From an uncultured Clostridia bacterium (GTDB lineage Bacteria > Bacillota > Clostridia > Christensenellales > Borkfalkiaceae), in the NCBI GenBank assembly GCA_934271265.1, contig CAKQRE010000037.1, positions 1-45,404 on the forward strand: 45,404 nucleotides of DNA, read 5' to 3'. This document shows, piece by piece, positions 15,957 through 25,397 of the stretch. Position 1 is the stretch's first letter; each line of letters begins with the position of its first letter. The notes beneath the pieces were generated by a model. It had not been told where the DNA came from, made no database searches, and saw only the letters and a program-made list of their open reading frames with translations. Both the position numbers and the translations under genes were made by a program.

Positions 15957-16832
15957 TTACATCTTGAACGCGCCCGCCGAAATTCCGGCGATAAACTGCT
16001 TCGAACCGACGGAGAACAAAACGACAAGCGGAATAGACGCGATTACGTACCCTGCAAACGCAACGCTGTACGCCCCCGTCATATTGTAATATTGATCGGT
16101 AAACGAAACCAATGCGACGGATATCGTTTGCATTTCGTTGTTCAACAGCACGAGACTGGGCATAAGGTAATCGTTCCAGCAGCCCATAAACGCATTGATT
16201 GCAAGAACCGTTATTATCGGCATCGACAACGGAATCATTATGTTGAACAACATGACCGCGTCGCTTGCGCCGTCCATCTCTCCGGCTTCGAAGAACTCTC
16301 TTGAAATTCCGCCGAAAAACGAACGCAGCAAAAAGAGCGACATGGGAATGCTTCCCGCAATGCCGGGAAGAATTATGCCCCAGAAACTGTTAAGCAGCCC
16401 GAGTTTAACGATTATTACGTACGAGCTTGTAAGCGTCAGCGTTCCGGGGATCATCAAAAGCGCGAGAATCGCCATAAACAGAACGTTTTTCGCAGGGAAT
16501 CTGAATCTTACGAACGCATACGCCGTCATGACGGGAACAAGCAACGAACCCGCGGTTTGTATCAGCGTTATTACGAACGAGTTAAAAATGTATTGTTTTA
16601 TCGCGAGCCAGGCAAGCTGATAGTTCTGAAATACCGTGTTGAAATTCACCGCGGTCAGAGTGTACGGAGAAAGTTGATCCTGCGTGATGCTTTTGAAGCT
16701 TTTAACCACCATAAGGTACATCGAAAGCCAGGCAAAAACCAGAAAAAACAGTATCGCGACGTTCATGACAACGCCGACGGTTATACTTCTTGCTTTTACG
16801 CCGATGCCGCGATTACGAAACGTTTCATTCAT
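15957..16832 (-). CDS. Sugar ABC transporter permease, MalG/CUT1 type
   Basis: 291 aa, six predicted membrane helices. The EAA loop EAGEMDGASD...IMIPLS (~188-210) docks the ATPase. CUT1 importers pair this subunit with a MalF-like partner, here the preceding gene, whose TGA it overlaps (ATGA). No ATP-binding subunit is encoded nearby, as is usual for systems energised by a shared MsmX-type ATPase elsewhere. Confidence 0.93.
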   Translation of the reverse strand: MNETFRNRGIGVKARSITVGVVMNVAILFFLVFAWLSMYLMVVKSFKSITQDQLSPYTLTAVNFNTVFQNYQLAWLAIKQYIFNSFVITLIQTAGSLLVPVMTAYAFVRFRFPAKNVLFMAILALLMIPGTLTLTSSYVIIVKLGLLNSFWGIILPGIAGSIPMSLFLLRSFFGGISREFFEAGEMDGASDAVMLFNIMIPLSMPIITVLAINAFMGCWNDYLMPSLVLLNNEMQTISVALVSFTDQYYNMTGAYSVAFAGYVIASIPLVVLFSVGSKQFIAGISAGAFKM

Positions 16833-17794
16833 TGAGCATCCACCTCTTCCGTATTTTTATTTTTGATAAATACGTTGTTTATTATGGTGAGAACCATGAT
16901 TATCACAAACAAGACGATGCCGAGAGCGTTTGCTCTGCCGTAATCGCTTTTCGTAAAAGCATAATAATATATCTGATACCCCGGAACCATCGACGCGCCG
17001 TCAACGCCGGGACCGCCGCCCGTTACGATCAGTTGCAGATTGAAGTTTTGCATACCGCCGATAATCGACGTAATGATAAAATACTTGATCTGCCCCATCA
17101 TCATCGGAATATGAAAATAAATCACACGTTTGAACGGACCGACTCCGTCAAGCTTCGTAGCTTCGATCATTTCGGGCGATATGCCTTGCAGCGAAGCGAT
17201 ATAGATGAGCATCGTCGTACCGCCCGCCCACGGAAAACCGGTAAGAATTATCGAGAGAAGAACGGTTTTTTCGCTGAAATACCAGCCCTGAGGATCCAAC
17301 CCGAACCAACTGAGTATGATGTTTGCCAAACCCGTTTCGGCAGGAACGAAAATCAGTTTCTGCCAGATCATAAGCCCGACTATGCCGGGCACGACGATCG
17401 GGATAACGAACAATATTCTGTATATTGCCGACAGCCTTTGCCATTTAAGATTTATTAACAACTCCGCAAGAAGCAAATTTGCCGCATGTGAAAAAATGAA
17501 CGTACATACCGTTATGATCAGAACGTTTTTAAACGACGTCAGAAACAACTGATCTTTCAGCACGTCCGCATAGTTTTTGAACCCTACGAATTTGATCATC
17601 GTTACCCCGTTCGACTTCCAGAACGACGTAACCGCCGAAAGCACCGGAGGAATGTAATTGAAAACGCAAAGCAGCAAAAACGCAGGCAAAATCCACAAAA
17701 ATGCTCTATAATCGCATCTTTTTTTATTCTTGGGTATACCGTTCTCTTTTTGCGGGGCACAACGGCTTATCGAACGGTCTTTATTATTATTCAT
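16829..17794 (-). CDS. Sugar ABC transporter permease, MalF/UgpA type
   Basis: About 321 aa with a 30-residue basic cytoplasmic N-terminus and six membrane helices. The EAA loop EATKLDGVGPFKR...HIPMM lies at about residues 222-243. It is the partner of the MalG-type gene it overlaps. AAGGAG lies 8 nt before the chosen ATG; a TTG one codon earlier is a possible alternative. The binding protein gene ends 12 bp upstream. Confidence 0.93.
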   Translation of the reverse strand: MNNNKDRSISRCAPQKENGIPKNKKRCDYRAFLWILPAFLLLCVFNYIPPVLSAVTSFWKSNGVTMIKFVGFKNYADVLKDQLFLTSFKNVLIITVCTFIFSHAANLLLAELLINLKWQRLSAIYRILFVIPIVVPGIVGLMIWQKLIFVPAETGLANIILSWFGLDPQGWYFSEKTVLLSIILTGFPWAGGTTMLIYIASLQGISPEMIEATKLDGVGPFKRVIYFHIPMMMGQIKYFIITSIIGGMQNFNLQLIVTGGGPGVDGASMVPGYQIYYYAFTKSDYGRANALGIVLFVIIMVLTIINNVFIKNKNTEEVDAQ

Positions 17795-17806
17795 CAAACA
17801 GGCTCC

Positions 17807-19324
17807 TTACCATTTTGACGTATCGTATTCGTTTTCAACGATAAATTGCTCGACAAGACCGCTTACCTGATTGCCAAGCTGTCTCAAAAGCGTTTCTTTG
17901 GCCTTCTCTCCGTCTATATAAGAATAAGTCGCGTTAAGAAAATACGAACTGTATTCCGCGCCGAAGCAGTTCCAGCTGTTCGCTACGCCCCAGGCATATT
18001 TACTTTCGTCTTTGCTGTCGTCGAGATACATTTTAAGAACCGGGCGCAGATATTCGGGAACGCTCTCTTCGGATTCGGGATTCAAAGGAATTCCGCCGCC
18101 GAGATCGCCTATGAGTCTGTTATTCTGCTCGGGCGCAGTGAGAAACATAAGCAAATCGGCACAAGCGTCAACGGTATCCTGCCCTTTATCCATAGCGGAA
18201 TTCGTTATCCACCAGCTTGTTCCGTAACCCGCCGAGCCGCGTCTGCCGTTCGACAGCTCTTCCGCAAAGCACGAAGAATCAAAACCCGCTTTTTCGATAT
18301 CCGCTTTGGAAATCTGCGGATAACCGGTGATCGCATATTCGAAATTAACCGCGCTGTTTGCCGAAATCTGGCGCAGAGTTCCGCCTACGCCCTCTATAAA
18401 CGCGCATCTTCCGCTTACGAATTCCGTCAGCGGAATAAGCTGGCTGTATCCGTCGGGGAAGTATTCGCATCTGTCTTTCAGAAGTTCGATATAGGTCTTG
18501 AACGCGGGGGTATCGACGCCCCAATATCCTTTGGTATACGCATAGCACCATTCTTCGGTATCGAGATGACCGTCGCCGTTTCTGTCGCGCGTTTTAAGCA
18601 AATCGCCGAAAAGACTCGTTTCGAGATATATATCGTACCAGCGATAAGGCGTCAGGAAGGTTTTTATTCTGAGATTCTTGTTTTTTGCCGAATACTCGGA
18701 CACGCATTTCTGCGCTTCTTTGAAATCGGAATAAGACACGAGCGACTTCAGATTTCCGGACGCGTCGGTGTAACCTGCCGCCTTCAGAATATCGGCATTA
18801 TAAATTACGCCTATGGGGATTCTTTCTAAGTTGACGTAATATCTTTCGCCGTCGCTCGTCGCGGCATACTCTTTGACGTCGTAAAGGTCGATCCACTTAT
18901 CGTACTCGGTCGCATAAGGGTTCTTTTGCATCAGATATTTATTCAAAGGAACGAACCAACCTTTATTCTTATCTTCTTCAACCGACGTGCCGTTCATATA
19001 AACGATATCCGGTGCCGTATGTCCGTTAAACAGCGGACGAAGGGATCCCGTCGAACCGCCGTACGAGTTCTTGTTTACTACGACTTTATAATCGGGATGA
19101 GCGGCTTCCCATTCCTTGCAAAGTTTTTCCAAAGTATTGTAAGGAAACGGATTTACTTCTGACTTCGTCATAGATACCGTAGTATTGAAGTTACCGATAT
19201 CTCCGCCGCCGTCTATGACGATAGTCGTTTTGGCGTTATTCCCCTTTTTGCAGGACATCAGGGTAAAACTCGCAAGCGTTACCGCCAAAACGGCAGACAT
19301 TATTTTCAGAACCCTTTCAGACAT
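17807..19324 (-). CDS. ABC transporter sugar-binding lipoprotein
   Basis: 505 aa family-1 solute-binding protein with lipobox LMSC (Cys25). Typical features: NTLEKLCKEWEAAHPDYKVV near the N-terminus, APDIVYMNG (~100), IGVIYNADILKAAGY (~172-186), and Trp-rich segments in the C-terminal lobe (WWITNSA, WGVANSWNCFG). An acidic DRNGDGHLDTEE loop (~244) looks like an EF-hand Ca site, as in some algal-polysaccharide-binding proteins. AAGGAG precedes the ATG. It delivers an oligosaccharide to the permeases encoded just downstream; specificity cannot be read from sequence. Confidence 0.92.
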   Translation of the reverse strand: MSERVLKIMSAVLAVTLASFTLMSCKKGNNAKTTIVIDGGGDIGNFNTTVSMTKSEVNPFPYNTLEKLCKEWEAAHPDYKVVVNKNSYGGSTGSLRPLFNGHTAPDIVYMNGTSVEEDKNKGWFVPLNKYLMQKNPYATEYDKWIDLYDVKEYAATSDGERYYVNLERIPIGVIYNADILKAAGYTDASGNLKSLVSYSDFKEAQKCVSEYSAKNKNLRIKTFLTPYRWYDIYLETSLFGDLLKTRDRNGDGHLDTEEWCYAYTKGYWGVDTPAFKTYIELLKDRCEYFPDGYSQLIPLTEFVSGRCAFIEGVGGTLRQISANSAVNFEYAITGYPQISKADIEKAGFDSSCFAEELSNGRRGSAGYGTSWWITNSAMDKGQDTVDACADLLMFLTAPEQNNRLIGDLGGGIPLNPESEESVPEYLRPVLKMYLDDSKDESKYAWGVANSWNCFGAEYSSYFLNATYSYIDGEKAKETLLRQLGNQVSGLVEQFIVENEYDTSKW

Positions 19325-19337
19325 ATTTTTCTCCTTG

Positions 19338-21575
19338 TCAGTCTGTAGTTTTATTTTTGTTATCGAATTTCCTTTTTTTCATCGAAGAAATTGCGATCAC
19401 CGACAGTAAAATCGTCGCCCCGCTTCCGCCGAAGCTCGATTTGCACCCTTTCTTTTCGGAACTGTTTTTATCCGAAACGGAGCTTGCGGAAGACGATGAC
19501 GAATCGGAAGACTCGATTACGGGCGGCTCTTCCCCTCCGACGGGGTTTGCTCCGTTGACTTTGTTTATTCTGATGCTGCTACCCGGGTTTGCGAACGAGT
19601 ATGAAAGATAACCTTCGTACCCGCCGAGCGCCAATTTGATCTCGCTGTTTTTAATGTTCGTTCCCGTAAACAAAACGTCGTTGAAATACGCTTTTGCATA
19701 CGTCGAGTTCTTATCGTCGTCCGCCTCGATTCTTATTCTGAGCGGATCGCCGTCCTTAAAATCTATCAGCATCTGCCCCCTGGTTGACGTATAGATGGTC
19801 TGGCTCGTGACTTTTACCATAAACAACTCTACGTACAACTTATTGCCCGCACGCTTTTCGAACGTCATTACGATGCCCGGATTGCTCTGAAGCTTTTCCG
19901 TTTCGTCTTCCCCCTTCATTCCCGTAGCATAGAAGAAGTTGTCCGCCTTGCGGGTTATCGAAACGCCGATCCAGTTTTCGAACATTTTCATTGACTGAGC
20001 GGTTATGAGGATCTCGGTCGAAAAGTTGTTCGCTTTGATCTTCTCGCTTAAAGTGAGCGTGGAACCGTTTCTTGACCCGGAAAGGTCGTTGAACGCGCTT
20101 CTTCCGAGAAGTTCGAGCGTTTTTCCGTCGTTATATACGATCGACCCGTCGCTATCCGTCCAGCCGTCATGCGCCGTCAGTTCTTCGAGCGCATCCGCAT
20201 ATTCGGCAAGCTTGCCTGCGATTTCGCTTCTGTCTTTATTCGAAAGTTTGTTGATATTCAGGTTGATCGCTTCACGGCATTTTTCTATTTTCAGAACGTC
20301 GGCAGCGGACGAAACGTTTCCGATAGCCGCTTTGAACAAGTCGAAATACGCAAGGACGACTTCCTTTCTTTTTTTCTCGAGCAACGATTTGACGTTTTCG
20401 AATTCGGCTTTGGCGGCGTTAAACTTTTCGTCAACCGCACCGTTAAGCTTTTTTTCTATTCCGCCGATATCGTTCGTCGTAATTTTTTCCGTCATGTTTT
20501 CGACGAACGCGAGCCCGTCGTTATCTTTCGCCGACGCAATATTCTTTTTCAACTCGGTTACGTCGCTTTCGAATACGGAAACCAAGTTTTCAACCGACAT
20601 AGCCGCTCTTGCCGCCGCGATTTTATTTTCCACCGCAACGATTCTTTCACGATAATACGCCTGATCGTAATTTCTCATCTCATCGAGCCGCACAGCCCTG
20701 CCCGCAGTTTCCGCATCGAGAAGATTGTCGGCGACGGAAAGATCTGCGTTCGCCGATGCTTCGTATGCGGTAACGGTCGAAACGTAATCGGCAAGCTTCG
20801 ATTCGTACTCTTTTGTGTGCGAATCGGTCAAAGTCATTCTTATAATTTCGGTCGAATCGCTCATTACGCCTACCATAAGGTATATTTCATCGAGATTATC
20901 GGACAATATTTTCGTGAATTCGACGACGGGAATAGCGTATGCGTTGCCGTTTGCCGTCATCGTTATTACGTCGGGAGACGTTTGCTTAAACGAAATTTTA
21001 AGCGTCCGATCGGGCGCCACCACGGCATATCCCGTATTGTTGGAATCCCATGGAATATAGGACGGCGCGGGCGTAATCGTGCTTATCGTGGTATTGTGCG
21101 TTACGTTGGAAACGATCAACCCGTAAGAGTTGATATTATTGGTATCGTTATAATAAATCTTCAGCCCGAATCCGCCGTATTCCGCATTAAAATAGTTGCC
21201 CTTGCCCGCGCCTAAAATAAGCGCAAGACTTGCCTCTCCGTTGAGTTTGGAAAGATCCAGTACCATTTCCATATCGCAAACGTTCACCCGGTAATCGAAC
21301 GTATACCTGGACCCCCAGCCGCCGGAAAGCTGAAGCTCGTACCAACCGCGGTTCTCGCCCGCTTCGGGTATTTCGATCAGCTTCGAACCATAAATCGATT
21401 CGACACCGTTATTGCCGCCGACATGTCCCAAAGGTACCCGGTCGTCCATAACGCCGCCGACAACGGTAGGCTCCCAGCCGGCGTCTGCCGCTTTCACGGC
21501 GTTAAAAGACGCAACGCCCGAAATTCCGAAGACGACGGATAATACGCATAACAATGCAGCCGCTATCAATTTCAT
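19338..21575 (-). CDS. Large surface protein, paralogue 1 of a tandem pair
   Basis: 745 aa. Signal peptide (1-31). An N-terminal beta-sandwich-like domain (~34-230) has GVMDDRVPLGHVGG, LSGGWGSRY, GAGKGNYFNAEYGGFGLKI and PSYIPWDSNNTGYAV. A long helical, coiled-coil-like middle follows (~255-455). A second beta domain (~465-665) has YNDGKTLEL and MLIDFKDGDPLRIRIEAD. Then come a Ser-rich linker and the anchor KKGCKSSFGGSG, a hydrophobic segment and KKRKFDNK. It shares all of this with 21588-23789. The rigid helical stalk between two sandwich domains suggests a glycan-binding surface adhesin. No catalytic motif is recognised. AAGGAG precedes the ATG. Confidence 0.75.
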   Translation of the reverse strand: MKLIAAALLCVLSVVFGISGVASFNAVKAADAGWEPTVVGGVMDDRVPLGHVGGNNGVESIYGSKLIEIPEAGENRGWYELQLSGGWGSRYTFDYRVNVCDMEMVLDLSKLNGEASLALILGAGKGNYFNAEYGGFGLKIYYNDTNNINSYGLIVSNVTHNTTISTITPAPSYIPWDSNNTGYAVVAPDRTLKISFKQTSPDVITMTANGNAYAIPVVEFTKILSDNLDEIYLMVGVMSDSTEIIRMTLTDSHTKEYESKLADYVSTVTAYEASANADLSVADNLLDAETAGRAVRLDEMRNYDQAYYRERIVAVENKIAAARAAMSVENLVSVFESDVTELKKNIASAKDNDGLAFVENMTEKITTNDIGGIEKKLNGAVDEKFNAAKAEFENVKSLLEKKRKEVVLAYFDLFKAAIGNVSSAADVLKIEKCREAINLNINKLSNKDRSEIAGKLAEYADALEELTAHDGWTDSDGSIVYNDGKTLELLGRSAFNDLSGSRNGSTLTLSEKIKANNFSTEILITAQSMKMFENWIGVSITRKADNFFYATGMKGEDETEKLQSNPGIVMTFEKRAGNKLYVELFMVKVTSQTIYTSTRGQMLIDFKDGDPLRIRIEADDDKNSTYAKAYFNDVLFTGTNIKNSEIKLALGGYEGYLSYSFANPGSSIRINKVNGANPVGGEEPPVIESSDSSSSSASSVSDKNSSEKKGCKSSFGGSGATILLSVIAISSMKKRKFDNKNKTTD

Positions 21576-21587
21576 CTTTTTTTCTCC

Positions 21588-23789
21588 TTAATCGTTTATT
21601 TTTCCGTTTTTACGTTTTATCATAAAGCAGACCGCACCTGCGATCAGAATCGCGACCGAGCCTACGAACGGAAGTGCGATTTGCGATTTACACCCGGCTT
21701 TCTTTCCGCCGGACGAAGAATTTTCGCCGGACGAAGAATTATCGCCGGACGAATCACCCTTGGACGAATCGACGGGATTATCCGGTTCCGAGCCGGGTAA
21801 ATTCGCGATTTTGTCGGAAGTCGCGTCGTAACCGTTTATCTTATCCGCTTTGATCGACGCATTTCCGTTTTTGACTACGGACAGATACCCTTTGAAATCC
21901 TTGCCTATCGCAAGTTTCAGCTCACTGTTTTTCACCTGCGTTCCGGTAAATTTTTGTCCGTTTATGAAAATATTCGAATACGTGGAGTTTGCTTCGTTGT
22001 CCGCCTTGATTTCGATGTTTACGTTATCTCCGGCGGTATAAGGAATAATCATGTTTCCCCTCGTCGCGCCGTATATGCTCGTGTGAGTAGACTTTATGAG
22101 AAAAACTTCTATTCCGAGCCTGTTGTCACCTATAACGTGCATCATGATAACGAGCGATGGATTGCTCTGCATTTCTTCCACGTCCGCGTCGGTCCGGCTA
22201 CTGTAATGAAACGGCTCGGCTTTATTGGAAAGCGAAACGGCAACCCAGCCGCCGCTGTTCTTCACGGCAACGGAGATTTTCATGTCGTTTACCTTGATTT
22301 TTTCACCGTACGTTGCGCTGCCCGCGTCGCCGACGGAAGAAAATTCAAAATATTTTCCGCCGTTATAAATCAAAGCTCCGTCCGAAGCGGTCCAGCCGTT
22401 CAAAGTCATGCGCTCGGTAATTCTTTCCTGAATATCGGCGAGATTTACGGCGACTTCGTTTCTGTCCGCCCGGGAAAGCTTTACAAGATTGACGTAAATT
22501 TCGTTTCTCAGATTTTCGACCTTTTTCAGATCTTCGACGCCGCTCATATCGGCGGCAAGTTTTTCGAATTCCGTCACGTACGCCTTGACGACGCGTTTTC
22601 TTGCGGCTTCCGTGGTTGCCAGAACGCTTTCGTAAAGCGATACAGCCGCGTCGAATTCTTCTTTATCCGCCCCGCTTATTTCGCCAATCGCATCGATATC
22701 TTTCTCTTTTATCTTCGCGGCATACGCCAACGCTTCGTCAAATGCGGAATTCGTAACGGCATCGTCTAATTTCTTTTTTAATTTTACGACGTCGGATTTA
22801 AGCAGCTTTATCTTTCCTTCTGCAGACAATGCCGCGCGTGCCGTCGCTATTCTTTCTTGGGCGGCGGCAATTTCTTCCGCGAAATAACGTTGATCATGCC
22901 TTAAAAGCCTTTCGAATCCTGCGTTTTCGCCCAACGATTCCGCTTCAACGATTTTTTCGGGCGTATTCAGAACACCCGACGCCGCTTTGACGTACTTATC
23001 TATTCCGTCCGCTATGCCGGGAACCGTCCTGTCATACGCCGACGAAACGTTTTCTTTCATCCTTACGACTCTTACTATTTCCGTCGGATCGGACACGGCG
23101 CCGAACCCGACGTGAACGTTACTCGTATCGCTGCCGAGTATGCCGGTAACTTCCGACGAAGGCAACACGAACTCTTCCGAATTGAGTTTCAGAATAAAAT
23201 CTCCGTCTTGCTTGTTAAAAGAAATCGTAAGAAGTCCGCCGTCCGAATTTACGGTATAGCCCGTGTTTCTGCTGTCCCAAGGAAGATAAGACGGCTTCGG
23301 AGTCATTGTCTGAATGGTTTTATCATGCTCCGCATTAGATACCACGACGCCAAACAGCTCGTCGTGTTTTATGATCTTTATGCCGAATCCGCCGTTTTCG
23401 ATGTTGAGATACTCACCCTTATCAGCACCGAAAATGACGGCTATTTCGCTGTCCGCGTTTGCGTTGGCGAAATCGAGAGTGATCAGGAATCCGTCCAGAT
23501 CGATCGCGTAATCGTAATAATAACGAGATCCCCAGCCGCCGCCGAGAGACAATTCCCAGACTCCTCTGTTTAAGCCGTATTCCGCCACGGGGATAAGTTT
23601 CGAGCCGTACTCGCTCGCATTGCCGTAGGATCCGCCCATATGTCCTATGGGAACGAGATCGTCCATGACCCCCTTGCTCACCGTAACGGACCACTCGTTC
23701 GCGGCAATAACTTTGCCGGTCGGAACGCCGAACCATACGGTCGTCAGGGAAATCACCACGGCTAAAACGGATATGATCAGTTTTTTCAT
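21588..23789 (-). CDS. Large surface protein, paralogue 2 of a tandem pair
   Basis: 733 aa, same architecture as the gene 12 bp downstream: signal peptide (1-30), beta-sandwich with GVMDDLVPIGHMGG, LGGGWGSRYYYDYAI and PSYLPWDSRNTGYTV, a helical stalk rich in Ala/Lys/Glu (~255-455), a second beta domain (MIIPYTAGDNVNIEIKAD), a GDSSGDNSSSGENSSSGG linker, then KKAGCKSQ, a hydrophobic segment and KRKNGK. The helical segment is where the two paralogues differ most. RBS is weak (AGGGCAGG). Probably displayed on the cell surface to bind the transported glycan. Confidence 0.75.
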   Translation of the reverse strand: MKKLIISVLAVVISLTTVWFGVPTGKVIAANEWSVTVSKGVMDDLVPIGHMGGSYGNASEYGSKLIPVAEYGLNRGVWELSLGGGWGSRYYYDYAIDLDGFLITLDFANANADSEIAVIFGADKGEYLNIENGGFGIKIIKHDELFGVVVSNAEHDKTIQTMTPKPSYLPWDSRNTGYTVNSDGGLLTISFNKQDGDFILKLNSEEFVLPSSEVTGILGSDTSNVHVGFGAVSDPTEIVRVVRMKENVSSAYDRTVPGIADGIDKYVKAASGVLNTPEKIVEAESLGENAGFERLLRHDQRYFAEEIAAAQERIATARAALSAEGKIKLLKSDVVKLKKKLDDAVTNSAFDEALAYAAKIKEKDIDAIGEISGADKEEFDAAVSLYESVLATTEAARKRVVKAYVTEFEKLAADMSGVEDLKKVENLRNEIYVNLVKLSRADRNEVAVNLADIQERITERMTLNGWTASDGALIYNGGKYFEFSSVGDAGSATYGEKIKVNDMKISVAVKNSGGWVAVSLSNKAEPFHYSSRTDADVEEMQSNPSLVIMMHVIGDNRLGIEVFLIKSTHTSIYGATRGNMIIPYTAGDNVNIEIKADNEANSTYSNIFINGQKFTGTQVKNSELKLAIGKDFKGYLSVVKNGNASIKADKINGYDATSDKIANLPGSEPDNPVDSSKGDSSGDNSSSGENSSSGGKKAGCKSQIALPFVGSVAILIAGAVCFMIKRKNGKIND

Positions 23790-23829
23790 ATAAGCCTGCC
23801 CTCACAATAGAGTTTTTTATAATTTTATA

Positions 23830-25383
23830 TTAAAGCTTAATTATTTTCTTATTTTTACCGCCGTTCCAAAAAACGACTATTTCCGCGTTTACGCCATCCG
23901 CTTCTATTATAGGCTCTTCTTCCGCGGAATTTCTCTTTTCGCATCTTAAATCGATGAGACGATTTCCGAACGGAAGTTTCTTTATGCCATGCTCGTCAAG
24001 AAGTTCGACGTGCCAGGTTATTCTGCCTTGCAACGGATCGCAAGTTATCCCGAAAACAAATTCGAATACGTCCGAAATTACGGAAAGCGCGGTCCAACCG
24101 ACGAACTCCGGCGCACTCGGGCGCGAAAGCTCCATCTCGTCCGGCGCGTAGCATTCCCACAACGTACCCGTTTTCTCGAACATTCCGACCACGCAGTCGT
24201 TATGTCTTTTTGCAAGTTCGTAGGCACAACGATGATATCCCTGCTTTATAAGCCCGCGCATCGTCATGTAGTTCGTGCAAGCCCATACGCCGCCTCTCCA
24301 GTACAGCCCGTTCGGCGAATACCCCGCACTGTCTGCCGAAATCGTCGGAATAGGATTCAGCCTGTTAAATTCCGACTCGTTCATAAGGTGCCTTACAAGT
24401 TCTTCGACAATATACTTCGGCATGCCCTTGACATGCAATGCCCAGAACGCGCCGATCGACTTGCAATCGTTGAAACTGCCGTCGGCGTTCACGTCGTAAA
24501 AGAATCCGCGTTTTTTATCCCAATGCTTTTCAACGATATAGTTTAAAAGAAACTCTCTCTCTTCCTTCAACCATCCGACTTCGGATTCTCTGCCCAGAAC
24601 TTCTGCCATCGATATCAGCGCGTCTGCGTCGAGCAGCAAATTCAGGTTTGCGTCAAGCCAACTCATTCCGGCATTGTCTACCCGCAGGCTGAATCCCTCC
24701 GGCACTCTCGTCTGGTTGTCCATAGTGGAAGAAAGTCCCGTATACCAATAACTCCCGTCGGGATTCGTCCGGTATTTTTTCAGCCAGCGATGAAGCCCCA
24801 TCAACGGAGGAAAAACCTTTTCAAGGCGTTCTTTATCGCCGTTGAATTCGTATAAATCCCATTCGGTTAAAGCAAACCATACCGGACCGACGCTTACCGG
24901 ATCGAAACGATGAAACCTGTCGTTTCCGTTATCGCCGCGGATTTCGCGACAAATAAAGCCGTCGAGATGTTGCTTACCGTAAAAATTATCGAGCGTTCCT
25001 CTCAGATCGAACAAATGATTCGAATATTTGGTAAACTCCATCATTGCCGACGAATCGCCCATAAACGTGCTCATGTTGAAAGAAGTGTCGATATAACTTC
25101 TTTTGAAGCCGTTTTCTTCGGTCGGGAACTTTACGTGTTCGAAAGCCAGCTTCCAGGCATATTTATAAGCGGCTATCACAGTATCGTGTCCGCCCCATAT
25201 CATCACGGGAAGCTCTTTCGCTATTCCTTCGGAGTCCGGAACGCTTTTTTTCGAAGGCTCGTTTTTTATTGCGTTTTCATCGAAATACTTTTCCTTTTTA
25301 TACAGATTATAATATCCGTCGTTTTCGGAAACGTATATTTCTTCATCCGGACATTCGCATCTTTCGTACGTTCTTTTCATCAT
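23830..25383 (-). CDS. GH63/trehalase-like (alpha/alpha)6-barrel glycosidase
   Basis: 517 aa, no signal peptide. Sequence features of the GH37/GH63/mannosylglycerate-hydrolase-like group: WGGHDTVIAAYKYAW, TSFNMSTFMGD, VSVGPVWFALTEWDLYE, WLDANLNLLLDADAL, RGFFYDVNADGS, SADSAGYSPNGLYWRGGVWACTNYMTM and GTLWECYAPDE. The YWRG-W motif and the downstream Glu cluster are the active-site hallmarks of this barrel. It probably hydrolyses an alpha-glucosyl or alpha-mannosyl linkage in the cytoplasm; exact family and substrate are uncertain. GGAG precedes tandem ATGs. It follows the first gene of the operon by 14 bp. Confidence 0.75.
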   Translation of the reverse strand: MMKRTYERCECPDEEIYVSENDGYYNLYKKEKYFDENAIKNEPSKKSVPDSEGIAKELPVMIWGGHDTVIAAYKYAWKLAFEHVKFPTEENGFKRSYIDTSFNMSTFMGDSSAMMEFTKYSNHLFDLRGTLDNFYGKQHLDGFICREIRGDNGNDRFHRFDPVSVGPVWFALTEWDLYEFNGDKERLEKVFPPLMGLHRWLKKYRTNPDGSYWYTGLSSTMDNQTRVPEGFSLRVDNAGMSWLDANLNLLLDADALISMAEVLGRESEVGWLKEEREFLLNYIVEKHWDKKRGFFYDVNADGSFNDCKSIGAFWALHVKGMPKYIVEELVRHLMNESEFNRLNPIPTISADSAGYSPNGLYWRGGVWACTNYMTMRGLIKQGYHRCAYELAKRHNDCVVGMFEKTGTLWECYAPDEMELSRPSAPEFVGWTALSVISDVFEFVFGITCDPLQGRITWHVELLDEHGIKKLPFGNRLIDLRCEKRNSAEEEPIIEADGVNAEIVVFWNGGKNKKIIKL

Positions 25384-25397
25384 TTTCTCCGCCTTTA

